Shown in pieces: positions 32,216 through 42,180 of a DNA stretch of 64,000 nucleotides (the stretch's first letter is position 1; every line of letters begins with the position of its first letter). A model generated the notes under the pieces. That model ran no database searches, was not told the origin of the DNA, and worked only from the letters and a program-made list of their open reading frames with translations. The position numbers and the translations under genes are program-made. Location: contig CP092877.1 in the NCBI GenBank assembly GCA_030710605.1, forward strand, positions 39,092,152 through 39,156,151. The letters run 5' to 3'. The stretch comes from Cordylochernes scorpioides. Lineage: Eukaryota > Arthropoda > Arachnida > Pseudoscorpiones > Chernetidae.

Positions 32216-32275
32216 CGAGTTTACAAGTTTTCGGGTTTTAAACGACCCTTCTACAGGTAATTTTTTAGAAAAGAA
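32216..32275 (-). repeat. Stem-loop core, GAAAAC/GAAAGC class
   Basis: On the - strand CCTGTAGAAGGGTCG, then TTTAAAACCCGAAAACTTG. GGGT pairs with ACCC, giving the same layout as at 41.12 kb. A second, weaker copy (TGTTGTAGAAGGTTATC) is at 32565-32590. Confidence 0.6.
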
Positions 32276-32679
32276 AACTATGCTGATCCTTAAGAATTTT
32301 GAAGAGACTTTTACAAATTTTCTATCATTTTATATATAGATACAAGAATTCTCAGTAAAATTACTTCAACCTTAACGACGGCAAGGTAGCACCAGCATTC
32401 ACAAAAAGGTCATTTAATCCTATGTTTGAAATAAAAGCGCATCATCGCTAAATAAGAGCTAAATAACTAACGCGAATTGAGGCAAATTTGTCATCGAATT
32501 ATCGAATGACTAGTTTTTTTTTTATAAGAGTTTCACTTAAGTTTTAATGAGTTTACTACCTTGAGATAACCTTCTACAACAGTTTGTTTAATTATTGGTA
32601 ATATTTTAGTATTTCTATAATCAACTCTCTTGAGTATTTTACACTATATATATAATAAGAGGCAATTCATAATTGAACC
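32276..32679. other. Unassigned AT-rich stretch
   Basis: Apart from the weak core at 32565-32590 I see no gene or structured repeat. Confidence 0.4.
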
Positions 32680-32770
32680 TTTAAACAATAAAAAGGCAAA
32701 TATTAGATTTAAAATGGATTTATTTACCAATATTTCGGTTGGCTAAACGCCAACCTTTTTAAAGTATTTC
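32680..32770 (-). repeat. Stem-loop core, GAAATATTGG class
   Basis: On the - strand AAAAGGTTGGCG, loop TTTA, GCCAACCGAAATATTGG, 20 bases, then TCTAATATTTGCC. Same arrangement as both arms of 20525-20845, here as a single copy, with CTAATAT in place of CCAATAT. Confidence 0.7.
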
Positions 32771-32785
32771 AATGGTATATATATA

Positions 32786-33183
32786 TGTTGTAATATATTC
32801 TAATAAATACTTATATCCCCATTTGTAATATAGTATAATAACCAAAACTGTATAAACAAAATAATAAAGTTAGATTGAGTGACAGCCGGCGCCAGGACAG
32901 GAAAAAGGTCCGAAACACAGTTCGGGGTTACCAGGTGTGCCCTCTTCTTGCTCAAACATTGGGCAGGCCGCTTTGAGACACGATGATTGACATAACCCGC
33001 TGGACAGACCTGCCTTGACTGGTGTCGACTTCACACTCTCTCGCCATCTCTATGGTGACATCCAACATGTCCTTTTGTGTAATTCATTTCACGCCTGAAA
33101 CCACTCTGAACATTGTGACCACAAAGACTCCCTCTAACCAACCACACCACAGTCATTTTACAGGATCAAAATACATCACAACA
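32786..33183 (+). repeat. Probable solo LTR in a TA tract
   Basis: It starts TGTTGTAATATATTC and ends ATACATCACAACA, with TA repeats on both sides. TG...CA ends with the inverted TGTTGT/ACAACA are LTR-like. The interior is GC-richer (GACAGCCGGCGCCAGGACAG). No coding domain; the frame at 33022 is short and without a recognisable motif. Confidence 0.5.
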
Positions 33184-33193
33184 TATATATATA

Positions 33194-33874
33194 TGGTAAT
33201 TTAAACCAACAACCTCATATTGTGTATAATATAACAATATTTTTATGTTGTATAATAGAAACACATTTGTAAATGATTATAAGCATGATTGACATGTGTC
33301 ATTGCATCATCATATGTAATGTACTTTGTACAAACTGGGGATAAATAAATAAAACTCTGTAATTGATTAAGAGTTGAGCTAAAGCAAGTGATTGAGATAG
33401 AAGTCCAACGAGGCCTAAAAGATAGGGCGTTGCCAGTGTACAATGATCTCTTCCTATCCACACCCTTGATGCATCCGCTGAAATTCAATACTTCCTCTCG
33501 GAAAAGATATATAAAGCTGTCAATTCGCGGAAATAAATAGTCACTACACCATCAGCGGGAGCCCTCGTCGGTTGTCACCAAGGTCCACCTCATCGACCAT
33601 GTAGAACAGTAAGAACTCTTCTATCTCCATCTTTCGCTCCTTAGATCGACTTTCAACTTTTCGCGAAAATTTCCAAGTACAACTGTGTCTCTTCGTTTTT
33701 TGTGTATGGACATTCCCAAGCTTTCCACTCTGCCTCGACCACGACTGCCTGTACTCTGTGAGAACTGTTAAAGGTCTTCCAAGGTGCAGAGAGGTACTGG
33801 AAAACTCTCCACATCCTGACTGTTTCTCTCGGTTAACACAGTATAGCGAGAGTCGACACGAGATCTCACACACA
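33194..33874 (+). repeat. LTR-like dispersed repeat, copy 2
   Basis: Same family as 30329-31211, starting TGGTAATTTAAACCAACAAC in a TA tract and ending CTCACACACA before CCATATATA. GATATATAAAGCTG at 33507 is a TATA-like box. The inverted GTCTTCC/GCAGAGAGG block reads as an open frame of 109 codons on the - strand, which I take as chance because the other copies do not keep it. Confidence 0.55.
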
Positions 33875-33969
33875 CCATATATATTTATATATATATATAT
33901 ATTATGATAATATTAATATAAATAAATATGAACGCTGTATACATATATATATTTATAGCTTTGTCAACA

Positions 33970-34085
33970 ACCCGAGGCCACCAGTTTGCGGAGACGGTCA
34001 ATAGATGACGTCTAGTTTTGACGTTTAATTTGACGAGAGAGGCGTCCTATGCTTTTTAGATCAATTTCCTTCCGGCAAAATTTCC
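33970..34085. mobile_element. Half copy of the CCTCTCCCGTTAAAA MITE family
   Basis: GACGGTCAATAGATGACG, TCTAGTTTTGACG and GCGTCC then TTCCGGCAAAATTTCC match the right half of 3556-3916. Confidence 0.55.
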
Positions 34086-34450
34086 ATCTATATAAATATA
34101 CAGATCTTCTATATATATGCGCGTATATAAAGTGCGCTTCAATTCAATCCAAAATAAGCCTAGATGTAAATAATATATTTTCATCCCAATATATACCATT
34201 ATAATATTATATTTACATATGTATATATGTTGATTTATAAAATGTTTCGCCATAAATTCTATCGTATATAGAAACAATATATGTCGAAATTTCAAGCTAT
34301 AAACCTTAAATAAATCCAATATAATATAGGGGCATAAAATATTGCTATAGCTAGTAGAAAATTGAGTTGATAATATTTCATATTTCCTGATTTCTTTAAA
34401 TATTCGCAAATAGATGTTTAGAATTATTCTGAATATTGATTTCTGTATAA
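34086..34450. other. AT-rich stretch
   Basis: A 117-codon open frame on the - strand (34409-34056) is composed of Ile/Tyr/Leu-rich low-complexity sequence in TA-rich DNA. I see no domain and do not call a gene. Confidence 0.4.
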
Positions 34451-34700
34451 TACAAGGTGTCTCAAAATGTCAATGAAAGGTCCAAAATTACTATAGTCAC
34501 GCATGTTATTAAATACATCTTTATTAGTCAGCAATATGTTGTCAGAACAATCCGACAAGTTTCTGGGAGACATTTCCAGTATTTATTGTAGTTGTTGTTG
34601 TTGTTGTCGTGTCCAATGAAGAGCCTCAGATGTCTCCATGCATCTCTATCACAGCAGCAACAATGTCCACTATCTTGGGTATTTATTGTGGTCTTATGTA
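34451..34700 (-). mobile_element. Mariner-like end fragment next to a LINE 3' tail
   Basis: TACAAGGTGTCTCAAAATGT at 34451 resembles a DNA-transposon terminus. From 34587 the - strand shows the same 3' end as the LINE at 11231: ATAGAGATGCATGGAGACAT, a stop, CATTGGACACGACA and an AAC repeat tail. This is therefore a second, heavily truncated copy of that LINE. Confidence 0.6.
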
Positions 34701-34739
34701 TCTTTGGTTAACAAAGTAATTGTGAAAAATAGTATAATA

Positions 34740-34830
34740 TTGAAATTGTACTGGGATTAGATGAATACATTAAGAAAAAAAGGCATCTCCTGATCGTGCA
34801 ACTAAAAGTTGCCGATGGCTTGCGCTATCC
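34740..34830. repeat. Fragment of the GGAGATGCC hairpin family
   Basis: AAGAAAAAAAGGCATCTCC, TGATCGTGCAACTAAAAG and TTGCCGATGG match the copies at 1935 and 62690. Confidence 0.5.
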
Positions 34831-35061
34831 GTCGGAATAAATATCAACTATTTAATTGTTTATTTTAATTATTTAAGATATATAAATGTGTTCTGTGGCT
34901 GTCTAAAGGAATCCTAGTGACCTTTTGAATACAGTGCTTCTGTACAGAAATCTCAGACTAGGGTTCATGAACTTGTCACAACGCCAGCTATTGACGAGAA
35001 TCCCACCTATAGTTTTGATATTTCAGTAAAAAGTTTCCAAATAGGGTATATGGTGTTGTAG

Positions 35062-35210
35062 TCAGTATCCAAGCGGATGGGCCATTGGCAGCGAGGACCG
35101 CAACTGGAAGTACAGACTGTCCGTGTACGCTGCTCGGGAACAGGACTCGGGGATCTTCACGTGCACCACCCCGCGCGGGTTCTCCAATTCCCTGGAGATT
35201 GTAGTGAGAG
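35062..35210 (+). CDS. hig: hig exon: second half of the Ig domain
   Basis: Acceptor ...GTTGTAG/TCAG, reading QYPSGWAIGSEDRNWKY and then DSGIFTCTTPRG, the strand carrying the second Ig cysteine. The donor is GAGAG/GTGAGT, leaving one base of the next codon. Confidence 0.8.
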
Positions 35211-35713
35211 GTGAGTGTCCCCTGGTTGTGTAGGCTGAGAGAGGGACCAGCCATTTGTGGTGGCCCAGAGATCCACTGCCCGCCCATCCTGTCGGTGGAT
35301 CACCAGAGAGTCATGGCGGTGGAAGGCAATCAGCTTCACAGCCGCGCCAAGTTCGCCTGCGTGGACGGCTTCCGGCTTGTGGGAGGTCCTGAAGAGGTGA
35401 CCTGCACGGAGGCGGGGCGCTGGTCCCATCCCATTCCTCACTGTGAAGGTAGGCGTGTCTATGTTAGCCTCCCATTCCTCATTGTGTAGGTAGGCATGGC
35501 TTTGTTAGCACCCCATTCCTCATTGTGAATGTAGGTGTGGCTTTGTTAGCACCCCATTCCTCATTCTGTAGGTAGGCGTGGCATTGTTAGCACCCCATTC
35601 ATCCTTGTGAAGGCAGGCGTGGCTTTGTTAGCATCCCATTCCTCATTGTGAAGGTAGGCGTGGCTTTGTTACTACCCTATTCCTCACTGTGAATGTAGGC
35701 GTGGCTTTGTTAG

Positions 35714-35744
<31 letters not shown>

Positions 35745-37510
35745 TATTCATCATTGTAAAATTAGATACAACCAGCTCGATGGGCGGTTCTTTGGTTCTT
35801 ACCCATTCATCATTGTGAAAGTAGGTGCAACTTTTATGGGCTAGTGTTCAGCAAATTTTTCTTCCCCTTTTTTTTTTATTTGTTACTACTGTAGAGTCAA
35901 GTTTGGACTTTTTGTGGACGAGTCTTTGGTCACACTCCATACCTCCATATTTATGGGCGAGTGTTTTCTTCCACCCCATTATTTATTAGGTAAGTAGGCG
36001 TGGCCTTTTTGGGTGGGTTGTTGGCTCCACGTTATCCTTAGTCTGAATGTAAATAAGGAATTGATGGGCGCTTCTTTGGCTTTGCCCCATTATTTATTGT
36101 GAAGGTAGGCGGGCCTTTGGTCCTATAGCATTCTTTACTAAGGTAGGCGTGGCCTTGATGGGCAGGTCTTTGGTCCTATACCATTCTTAACTGAGGTAGT
36201 CCTGGCCTTTATGGGCGGGTCTTTGGTCCTTTAGCATTCTTTACTAAGGTAGGCGTGGCCTTGATGGGTGGGTCTTTGCCCATTCTTTTCATATCTCATT
36301 ATAACAACAAATATTTAATGGCTTATTGAATGTTGAGATGGCTTTTGAAATCACCTTTATACCTCAATGTGAAAGGTAGTGTCAACCTTTTGATTCGAGT
36401 GAGAAATTTAGGGGTGTTTTGATCGCCCCTTATATCTTTTAGTTAGATGTATTTAATTTGATAAACAATGTTTTTATTATATTTTCTCACACAAATTGTT
36501 ATCACAATATATATTTTTAAAAGAGCAGTGATTCTAAAATGTTTCTATTTTGTCAAGTGGTGACCTGTCCTCCAATTGAGACTACACCAGAGGTCATCGT
36601 CCAAGGTGAAGGAAGCAGTGTAGGCGTCAGGATTTTCTTTTCATGTCCTCCGGGCTCATCATTACAAGGCCCGGCCTCGGTAGCCTGTCGGCAGGACGGC
36701 ACGTGGTCGGCTCCGCCCCCAAGCTGTCAAGGTAGGTGGGCATCCGTATAATGGGCGTGGCCAACTCATGCCCTGCCTCCAGCTGTGGAATGCCCGCCCC
36801 CCGCACAGCCCGATGGAGGTATGATCCTATCTTCGGGAGCTTTCCGTAGCGGGGATTTTGTGCGATTCGCCTGTGAGTCCGGTAGGAGGCTACGAGGAGC
36901 AGCGGTGGCTGTATGCCAGGATGTTGGAACGTGGTCCGAGCCACCTCCTCTCTGTAAGTAGAACCTGCATTCCTTTTTCCTTGGACTAGTGATTAAGAAT
37001 ATAGATGAAAGTTGGAAAATCTTCAACTACTATTATGTTAACAATTTTTTCTACACATAAGAGCTATTTCACAAAATAAAATTATTGAAAGGTCCTATAA
37101 TACCTTATATTTTGTTGAATGGGAAACAAAAATCTCAATCTATAGTTCAAGAAAAAAACAGAAACTTTTAGTTACACAATCGGAGATACCTTTTTCTTAA
37201 TTTATCTAGATGATCAAATACATTGTACTGAAATCATAACCTGACCTCAGTACAATTTCACATAATCTATAGTTTGTTTCAAACATTTTGTGATCTTTAA
37301 ATAACGGTTTATTTGATGAAAAGTTCACACACTTTGTTGTTTGCTCAAGGCGAGGCAGTGGATTGTCCGCCCCCAAGTGAACCGCCCACAGATAAGCCCC
37401 ACCCCCGCTATCTCCAAGGGGAGGAGCTAACAGTGGAATGTCCCAATGGGGGCAGGGCCCGGCTGCGATGTGGGCAGGAAGGGAAGTGGCTTGGGGCGTG
37501 TCTCAGCTAG
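35062..37510 (+). CDS. hig: hikaru genki-like secreted Ig/CCP protein, C-terminal part (five exons)
   Basis: The spliced frame gives the end of an Ig domain and four CCP/sushi domains, then a stop at 37508-37510. Exons: 35062-35210, 35269-35448, 36558-36731, 36783-36953 and 37350-37510. Introns are 58, 1109, 51 and 396 bp, all GT-AG and all in phase 1, so each CCP sits on its own exon. The Ig part reads WKYRLSVYAAREQDSG with IFTCTTPRGFSNS, which I recognise as Hig-like. Hig is secreted into cholinergic synaptic clefts in Drosophila (family knowledge). The signal peptide and first Ig half must lie on exons upstream, not found here. The first exon start could also be 35066. The protein could be another arthropod Ig-CCP protein, but the domain order favours Hig. 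Confidence 0.85.
35269..35448 (+). CDS. hig: hig exon: CCP domain 1
   Basis: It starts at GCCCAG/AG, so the split codon becomes Glu before IHCPPI. Four cysteines are in CCP spacing (HCPP, FACVDGF, EVTCTEAG, IPHCEG) with the GRW tryptophan. The donor GAAG/GTAGGC at 35449 is the seed of the repeat array in the following intron. Confidence 0.85.
35449..36290 (+). repeat. Minisatellite made of the exon-intron junction of hig
   Basis: From 35431 to about 35713 a unit of 41-42 bp (CCATTCCTCATTGTGAAG, then GTAGGCGTGGCTTTGTTAGC) is repeated about seven times. Its first half is the last coding bases of the preceding exon and its second half the start of the intron. Beyond the poly-C run the pattern continues as longer, more diverged units (AAGGTAGGCGTGGCC with GATGGGCGGGTCTTTGG) to about 36290. 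The intron thus contains more than ten GTAGGC/GTAGGT donor look-alikes. Confidence 0.9.
35714..35754 (+). repeat. Poly-C run of 41
   Basis: An uninterrupted run of 41 C in the intron array, after GTTAG. The length may be imprecise in the assembly. On the transcribed RNA it is a C run; the other strand is a G run that could form a four-stranded structure. Confidence 0.9.
36291..36557 (+). other. Remainder of hig intron
   Basis: AT-rich sequence that includes the T-rich segment ahead of the acceptor GTTTCTATTTTGTCAAG at 36557. No other feature seen. Confidence 0.5.
36558..36731 (+). CDS. hig: hig exon: CCP domain 2
   Basis: VVTCPPIETTPEV, then FFSCPPGSSL, SVACRQDGTWS and PSCQ: four cysteines and the tryptophan of a CCP. 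Donor AAG/GTAGGT. Confidence 0.85.
36783..36953 (+). CDS. hig: hig exon: CCP domain 3
   Basis: It follows a 51-bp intron (acceptor CTGCCTCCAG). It reads VECPPPQPDGGM, FVRFACESGRR, AVCQDVGTWSEPPPL. The fourth cysteine is split across the next intron: the exon ends with T and GC follows at 37350. Confidence 0.85.
37350..37510 (+). CDS. hig: hig last exon: CCP domain 4 and stop
   Basis: After completing Cys it reads EAVDCPPPSEPPTDKPHP, LTVECPNGG, RLRCGQEGKWLGACLS-stop. Four cysteines are present but the domain is compact (about 47 residues), with a short third segment. The stop is at 37508. Confidence 0.85.
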
Positions 37511-37628
37511 GCCCCTCCCACCTTCTGTATATACTTTCTCTTGGCCAAGACTATTTTTTCTAGAACTCTCGATTCTGACGATGTACATATGACTGGCATG
37601 GATGTTTATAGACACAATTGGAGACTAC

Positions 37629-37634
37629 AATAAA
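37629..37634 (+). terminator. Polyadenylation signal of hig
   Basis: AATAAA about 120 bases after the stop codon, the first such hexamer downstream on the + strand. The 3' UTR would be short. Confidence 0.6.
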
Positions 37635-37639
37635 CCTAT

Positions 37640-38339
37640 TAATTTTTATATAGAGACAGTTCTCTCTCACTGTTATTTTTTCTTCAGCTTACTTGGACTT
37701 ATGACATTCATTTCTGGAAGCCAACCTTGAAATCACTGAACATAAGCATGAAAAAAAGAGTCCTCTAAATATACCAAGATATACATTCTCTCCACACTTT
37801 ATAAACATATGATGCAAGCAATGAATGACGTCTTAGTAGCAGAACGATATGTCGCTACAATCAGTTTGTAATTTTTATTTGTCCTTCTCTCTATTCTATG
37901 AAATTTTCTTATAAACAATAACTTTACCAAGGATTCATTCTGATGAATACATATTTTTAAAGTGTAATTAAAATTTATAACAAACCGAAATTTCAAATAT
38001 GAAAAAAAGAGAGATCTGAAACAAACACATTTATGGTTTTGAACAATCCTATAAAATATACTTTTGAAATATTTACTAACCTGACCCTTACAGATAGAGT
38101 AAAAATTGAAACACAGTATCACACAAATAAAGAGTAGAAACTTATGAGAAGAGAGGAAAGAGCAAACAAAGAAAATACTCAAAATGAAGAACGTAAGTAA
38201 TTAGACAAAGAAAGAAACCTAAACAAAGGTAGAGAGTAGACAAAAGTATATATAGAGAAGAATACTAATGTTATGTATATATATGATGCATTAAACACCA
38301 TCTGTTATGTTCAGTATAAATTTCTTAAATATATATACA
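37640..38339. other. AT-rich DNA downstream of hig
   Basis: A 127-codon open frame on the - strand (38182-37799) is rich in Phe, Ile, Lys and Ser in AT-rich sequence and has no recognisable domain; I leave it uncalled. No structured repeat was seen. Confidence 0.45.
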
Positions 38340-39005
38340 TGTGGTAACCGAGTGGACACTCATGTGTGCAGAGCTTTCCGAAACCTCTCTGCACCTTGAA
38401 AGAAAGACCTTTTACAGCTCTCATAGAGTACAGGGTCGAGGCAGAATAGAAGACTTGGGATGGTCCACACAAATAACGAAGGACACAGTTGTACTAGGAA
38501 AGTCCCGTGAACAGAAAGAGTTAAGCTAGTAGAAATATTGAGATTGTGGAGAAGATGGCTTACTTGTCTATGGGGGCATCAAAGGATGGACTGACAAAGG
38601 CTCCCGCGGACTTGGAAGTGGCGATGCATCTCCGGCTTTTTAGGAATTTATATACTCTCAAAGGCGGAAGTACTGGGCATTCGTCTGATGCAATACTGAG
38701 AGAGTCCAAGAAGAAGAGGTCATCGAACCCTCTTTACGGCCTTCTGGAACCTTCTGACATCTTTAAGCCTCGTTCTTACACGTTGTTGGACGTCTGAATC
38801 TCAATATCTGGTATTTAACTCAACTCTTCTTCTATTACACAGTTTAATTTTATTATCTCCAGTTTGTAGAGATTATATTACATATTGTGATGCAATGGTT
38901 CATGTATAACATCCGTATAATTAGTTACAGAGGTGTTTCTATTATACAACACGTCTTTCATATTGCTATATTACACCAATAAGAGGTTGTTGGTTCAAAT
39001 TATCA
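38340..39005 (-). repeat. LTR-like dispersed repeat, copy 3
   Basis: Inverted relative to the copies at 30329 and 33194. On the - strand it begins TGATAATTTGAACCAACAAC and ends GAGTGTCCACTCGGTTACCACA. A TA tract precedes its low-coordinate end. It is the most diverged of the three, with a block (38546-38760) not seen in the others. Confidence 0.5.
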
Positions 39006-39009
39006 TATG

Positions 39010-39093
39010 CACTCAGGGACAAAACATAAGGAATTTGTACCTTTCAGCATGTATATCGGGATTCAAACAATAGCTCTGAAATATATACACAGA
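39010..39093 (+). mobile_element. Left half of a CACTCATGGACAAAAC-family MITE
   Basis: CACTCAGGGACAAAACATAAGG, ACCTTTCAGCATGTATATCG and CAATAGCTCTGAAATATAT match 4099-4180 and 56210-56290. The right half is missing, replaced by the inverted structure that follows. Confidence 0.6.
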
Positions 39094-39096
39094 TAT

Positions 39097-39440
39097 ACGC
39101 CTCTCTACGGGTACAAAATGACACGAGTGGCAATGATTTATATATACAGCTAAACCTGTCTATAGCGCCCCCTCTTGGGACTCACCAAAATAGGGTGCTA
39201 TAGAGAGGGGGTGCTATAAACAGGTCACTTTTAATGTAAATCGCATTGTACTACGTATTTAAAATCGGGCGCTATAGAGAGGAAGGCGCTATTCAGAGGG
39301 AGGGATATAGACAGGTTTAACTGTATATATGCAATTGCTTGAAAATTTTCCATGAAAGTGTGTATATATACACCATTGCCACTCGTGTCATTTTGTACCC
39401 GTAGAAAGGCGTCTTGCCCGAAAGCTTGTACGCGATCTTC
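39097..39440. mobile_element. Foldback with GAAAGC core, split by a pogo-like MITE
   Basis: Left arm (39097-39146: CCTCTCTACGGGTACAAAAT, GACACGAGTGGCAATG) and right arm (39353-39408) are inverted. The right side continues CCCGTAGAAAGGCGTC and TTGCCCGAAAGCTTG: GGCG...TGCC gives a weak stem before GAAAGCTT. The pogo-like MITE 39147-39323 occupies the loop. Confidence 0.65.
39147..39323. mobile_element. Pogo-like MITE, copy 3
   Basis: 177 bp, TA on both sides, CAGCTAAACCTGTCTATAG and TTTAACTG ends. Very similar to 4433-4610. Confidence 0.75.
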
Positions 39441-39775
39441 CTCCTATATAAAGAAAATCTTCTGTAGCGAATAGGAAGATTATCGTTATCTAAAAATACC
39501 TCATTACAAGTCGGATATTTCTCATCGACCTTTGCACTTACAATTATGTCAGAGCCCCGTTTGGTTACCTTCACTCACTGGTGAGGTTGAAATTCTGCAA
39601 GAATCAGGGGCCATCGGGGTAATTTTTTAATTCAAGAAAAAGTTCCTAATTTCGAATCGTGACTATCGGAAATCGAGGGTATATACCATTCGCCTACCAA
39701 CTTCATTATGATGCTTGATTATTTTATAATACAGAAGAGATTTCAACATAAAGTTTCGGAAAGATTATATTCATG

Positions 39776-40110
39776 TACTTAGAGAGACATCTCTCCCTTT
39801 AATTATACATCAGAACGATGCATTATGTTCATCGCCCTAGTAAACTTTACTAATGGTGATGAAGAATTAGCCTCAACACCAGTTTTAGAAAATTCAGACA
39901 AAAGCCAACCTGCATACCATGGTTTCGGGTTTTGTCTCTCATGATATACAGGTTGGCTTTTATCTGAATTTTCCAAAACTGGTGGTATGGCTTATCCTTC
40001 ATCACCATTAGAAAATTTCTATAATAGGGTAATGAACATAATGCATCGCTCTGATGCATAATCAAAGGGAGATGTTTAAATAATGCAACAGGGAGAGGTG
40101 CTTCTCTAGG
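39776..40110. mobile_element. Foldback MITE, CAACACCAGTTTT family, copy 2
   Basis: Inverted arms carry AGATGTTT/AGACATCTC, GATGCATTATGTTCAT, GATGAAGAATTAGCC, CCAGTTTTAGAAAATTC and GCCAACCTGCATACCATG, around a loop of about 20 bp near 39935. Same family as 8938-9465 but with the centre deleted. A related fragment (ACACCAGCTTTGG, GACGACCATGGTTGCAAG) continues to 40205. Confidence 0.7.
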
Positions 40111-40281
40111 TACAGAGCTACTACACCAGCTTTGGTAATTTCAGAGATTCCACCTGACGACCATGGTTGCAAGCAATGGCTCTCGTTAATCCATAAGACC
40201 CGTAATGTCACGAAATACCACGGAGAGATCCACAGAATCTTTCTAATTCAACAGAGCAGTCTAGCTCATTTTTATAACAGA

Positions 40282-40997
40282 CTAGCCGAATGACCCGGGC
40301 AACGCCCGGGTTTTGCCCGATTAAATGTTTTTATTCAAATTTTATTCGTTACAAATAAAAATTGGCTCCGTGGATGTCGCCTTTGTGAAACGTCCCGCTC
40401 CAAATTTTGTGTTTGAGAAGCGATATTTTTATAGAGAGGCGATCTGTCTTTGTGTCTTCTGCTCGAATGAATGTTTTTCTGTTAGAATTTTTTTCCTGCA
40501 TAATAAAAAGTAACTGGCTTCACCCGTGGTCTCAGCTTTTTGGAATTTTCCGATTCAATTTTGAATCTGATAATCAAACATGATACAGCAATATTGTCAT
40601 CATCATTTTCTGACTAAAAAACAACTATTTTTTCCTAGAACCTGTCAATTTCAATTTTTCTTGGCTAAAAATCCGATAAACATCACTTCCAGATTTTTCT
40701 CTGTGCCCTGTTAAAACACGTTTTACATGTACATTAGGTCAGCTGATATTACCTCCCATCTTCACCGCTAGAGGCGCTGCTTGCGAGCGAAAGGGCAAAA
40801 TTGCAAGGCAATTTGCGAATAACTCGAAAAATATTCGGGATAGACACCTGAAATTTTCCGTATAAGTTTTTCCAGATTCTAATATATATACTGTTGAAAT
40901 TTCAGTCAGATTAGTTACGTATTGTGGACGTGTATAGCCGACATAGGAACAAACACACATACATACATACATACACTGACTTTTATATATATAGGGA
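40282..40997 (-). mobile_element. Non-autonomous Helitron, 716 bp
   Basis: On the - strand it starts TCCCTATATATATAAAAG after A and ends with a hairpin CCCGGGCGTTGCCCGGG, ten bases, and CTAG before T. This matches Helitron termini and A/T target choice. Interior segments (GGCTTCACCCGTGGTCTC; CTAGAGGCGCTGCTTGCGAG on the other strand) are shared with the Helitron DNA at 26.5 and 29.7 kb. No helicase or Rep coding. Confidence 0.8.
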
Positions 40998-41034
40998 TTA
41001 TTCATAAAATAATAAACAAAACGGCTTCTGAGGA

Positions 41035-41190
41035 TGAATGCCTTGTTTTATTTTATATTCTTCTCAAACTTTTACGTATATATTGATAAACTCCTGTATC
41101 ATATACTCCTGTAGAAGGGTTTGTTAAACCCGAAAGCTTGAGAAGAATATAAAATAAAACAAGAAACGCATCCTTGGAAGCCACTTTTCA
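41035..41190. mobile_element. Foldback element with GAAAGC-class core
   Basis: Left TTGTTTTATTTTATATTCTTCTCAAACTTTT pairs with the right side from 41130. In between lies CTCCTGTAGAAGGGTTTG, TTAAACCCGAAAGCTTGAG; GGGTTT pairs exactly with AAACCC. Downstream CAAGAAACGCATCC resembles the sequence after the core at 22.54 kb. Confidence 0.75.
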
Positions 41191-42180
41191 TTATTTATAT
41201 ATATTGCGAAGTATTTTTCTTTTCTCAATAATAAAATATTAATACAAAAAAAATATATATAGTGTTGGATCGTTTTTATAGCCACTCTCAGATTTATAAA
41301 ATTAATTTATTAAACTTTAAACATTTTTAGATATAGAGAGAGAAACGAGTTAATTATCTCGTATTTAAGGCAACAAAAGAATCATCTAATTTTCATACAT
41401 CGTTCTAACCTAATTCAACTTATGCAAAACAGACGACAAAGAAAATAAACAAATTAATAATAGAGGGTAAGTTCCTATTTTTTACAAGCTTTCATACTCA
41501 AATAATAATCATTTTCTTGCTTCATATATCCTTAAAGTTTAATTCAAAAATAAAAAAGCACAACTTGTAACATAATAAACAAAAAAAAACAGTTTTTGTC
41601 ATTATTTTTGAAGGATTATAATCTAAAATTATCATCGCTTCAATGCTAAAAAAACACTAAATAAACATTGAAAATAAATCAAAAGATAAATATTAGCAGT
41701 TTAATCTGTCTTTACACAAAATGTTGTCATATTTCTTTTTTAAATAAATAATTTTTAAAAGTTTAGAAGTATGTTGTGTGTTATTAAAACCAGAAAACAT
41801 TTAGAGAAAATTAGTTTTTTGTTAAATGTAATATTTTCTAACTATTCTTTAATAACTTGGCTTTAATAACGATTAAGTTACCGGATTTTTAAAATCTAAT
41901 TACTATGTTGCTCATTTTTATCTAGTAGAAGACATTTTTAATTAAAATGTGTTAATATACAGTTGTGTGATGACTCAACGTAAAAATGGAATTTTTTAAA
42001 CTTAAAAGCTAATTCTCTTTTTAATGTAAAATATTTCGTTTTTATAATAACAATCTGTTAATTGGGAAAATTGATAGTTGAGTAAAAAATGTTATATTTA
42101 TTTTTAATAACTCGTCTTTAAAGAAAATTGTTATTTTAATTAGCGTGTTGATGCTTTTTCTGATTTCTTTTTAAAGTTTA
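41191..42180. other. AT-rich DNA, no gene recognised
   Basis: No structured repeat or domain found over about 1 kb of very AT-rich sequence. Confidence 0.5.

Noticed and set aside
33544..33873. 109-codon frame on the - strand
   Set aside because: It lies in a dispersed LTR-like repeat and is not kept open in the two other copies.
34056..34409. A 117-codon frame on the - strand
   Set aside because: It is composed of TA-rich tracts giving Ile/Tyr repeats; overlaps a MITE fragment.
37799..38182. A 127-codon frame on the - strand downstream of hig
   Set aside because: Low-complexity Phe/Ile/Lys/Ser composition in AT-rich DNA and no recognisable domain or splice context.
38970..39010. tRNA-like GGTTCAAATT word near 38991
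   Set aside because: No cloverleaf arms around it; it is part of the LTR-like repeat end (TTGAACCAACAAC on the other strand).
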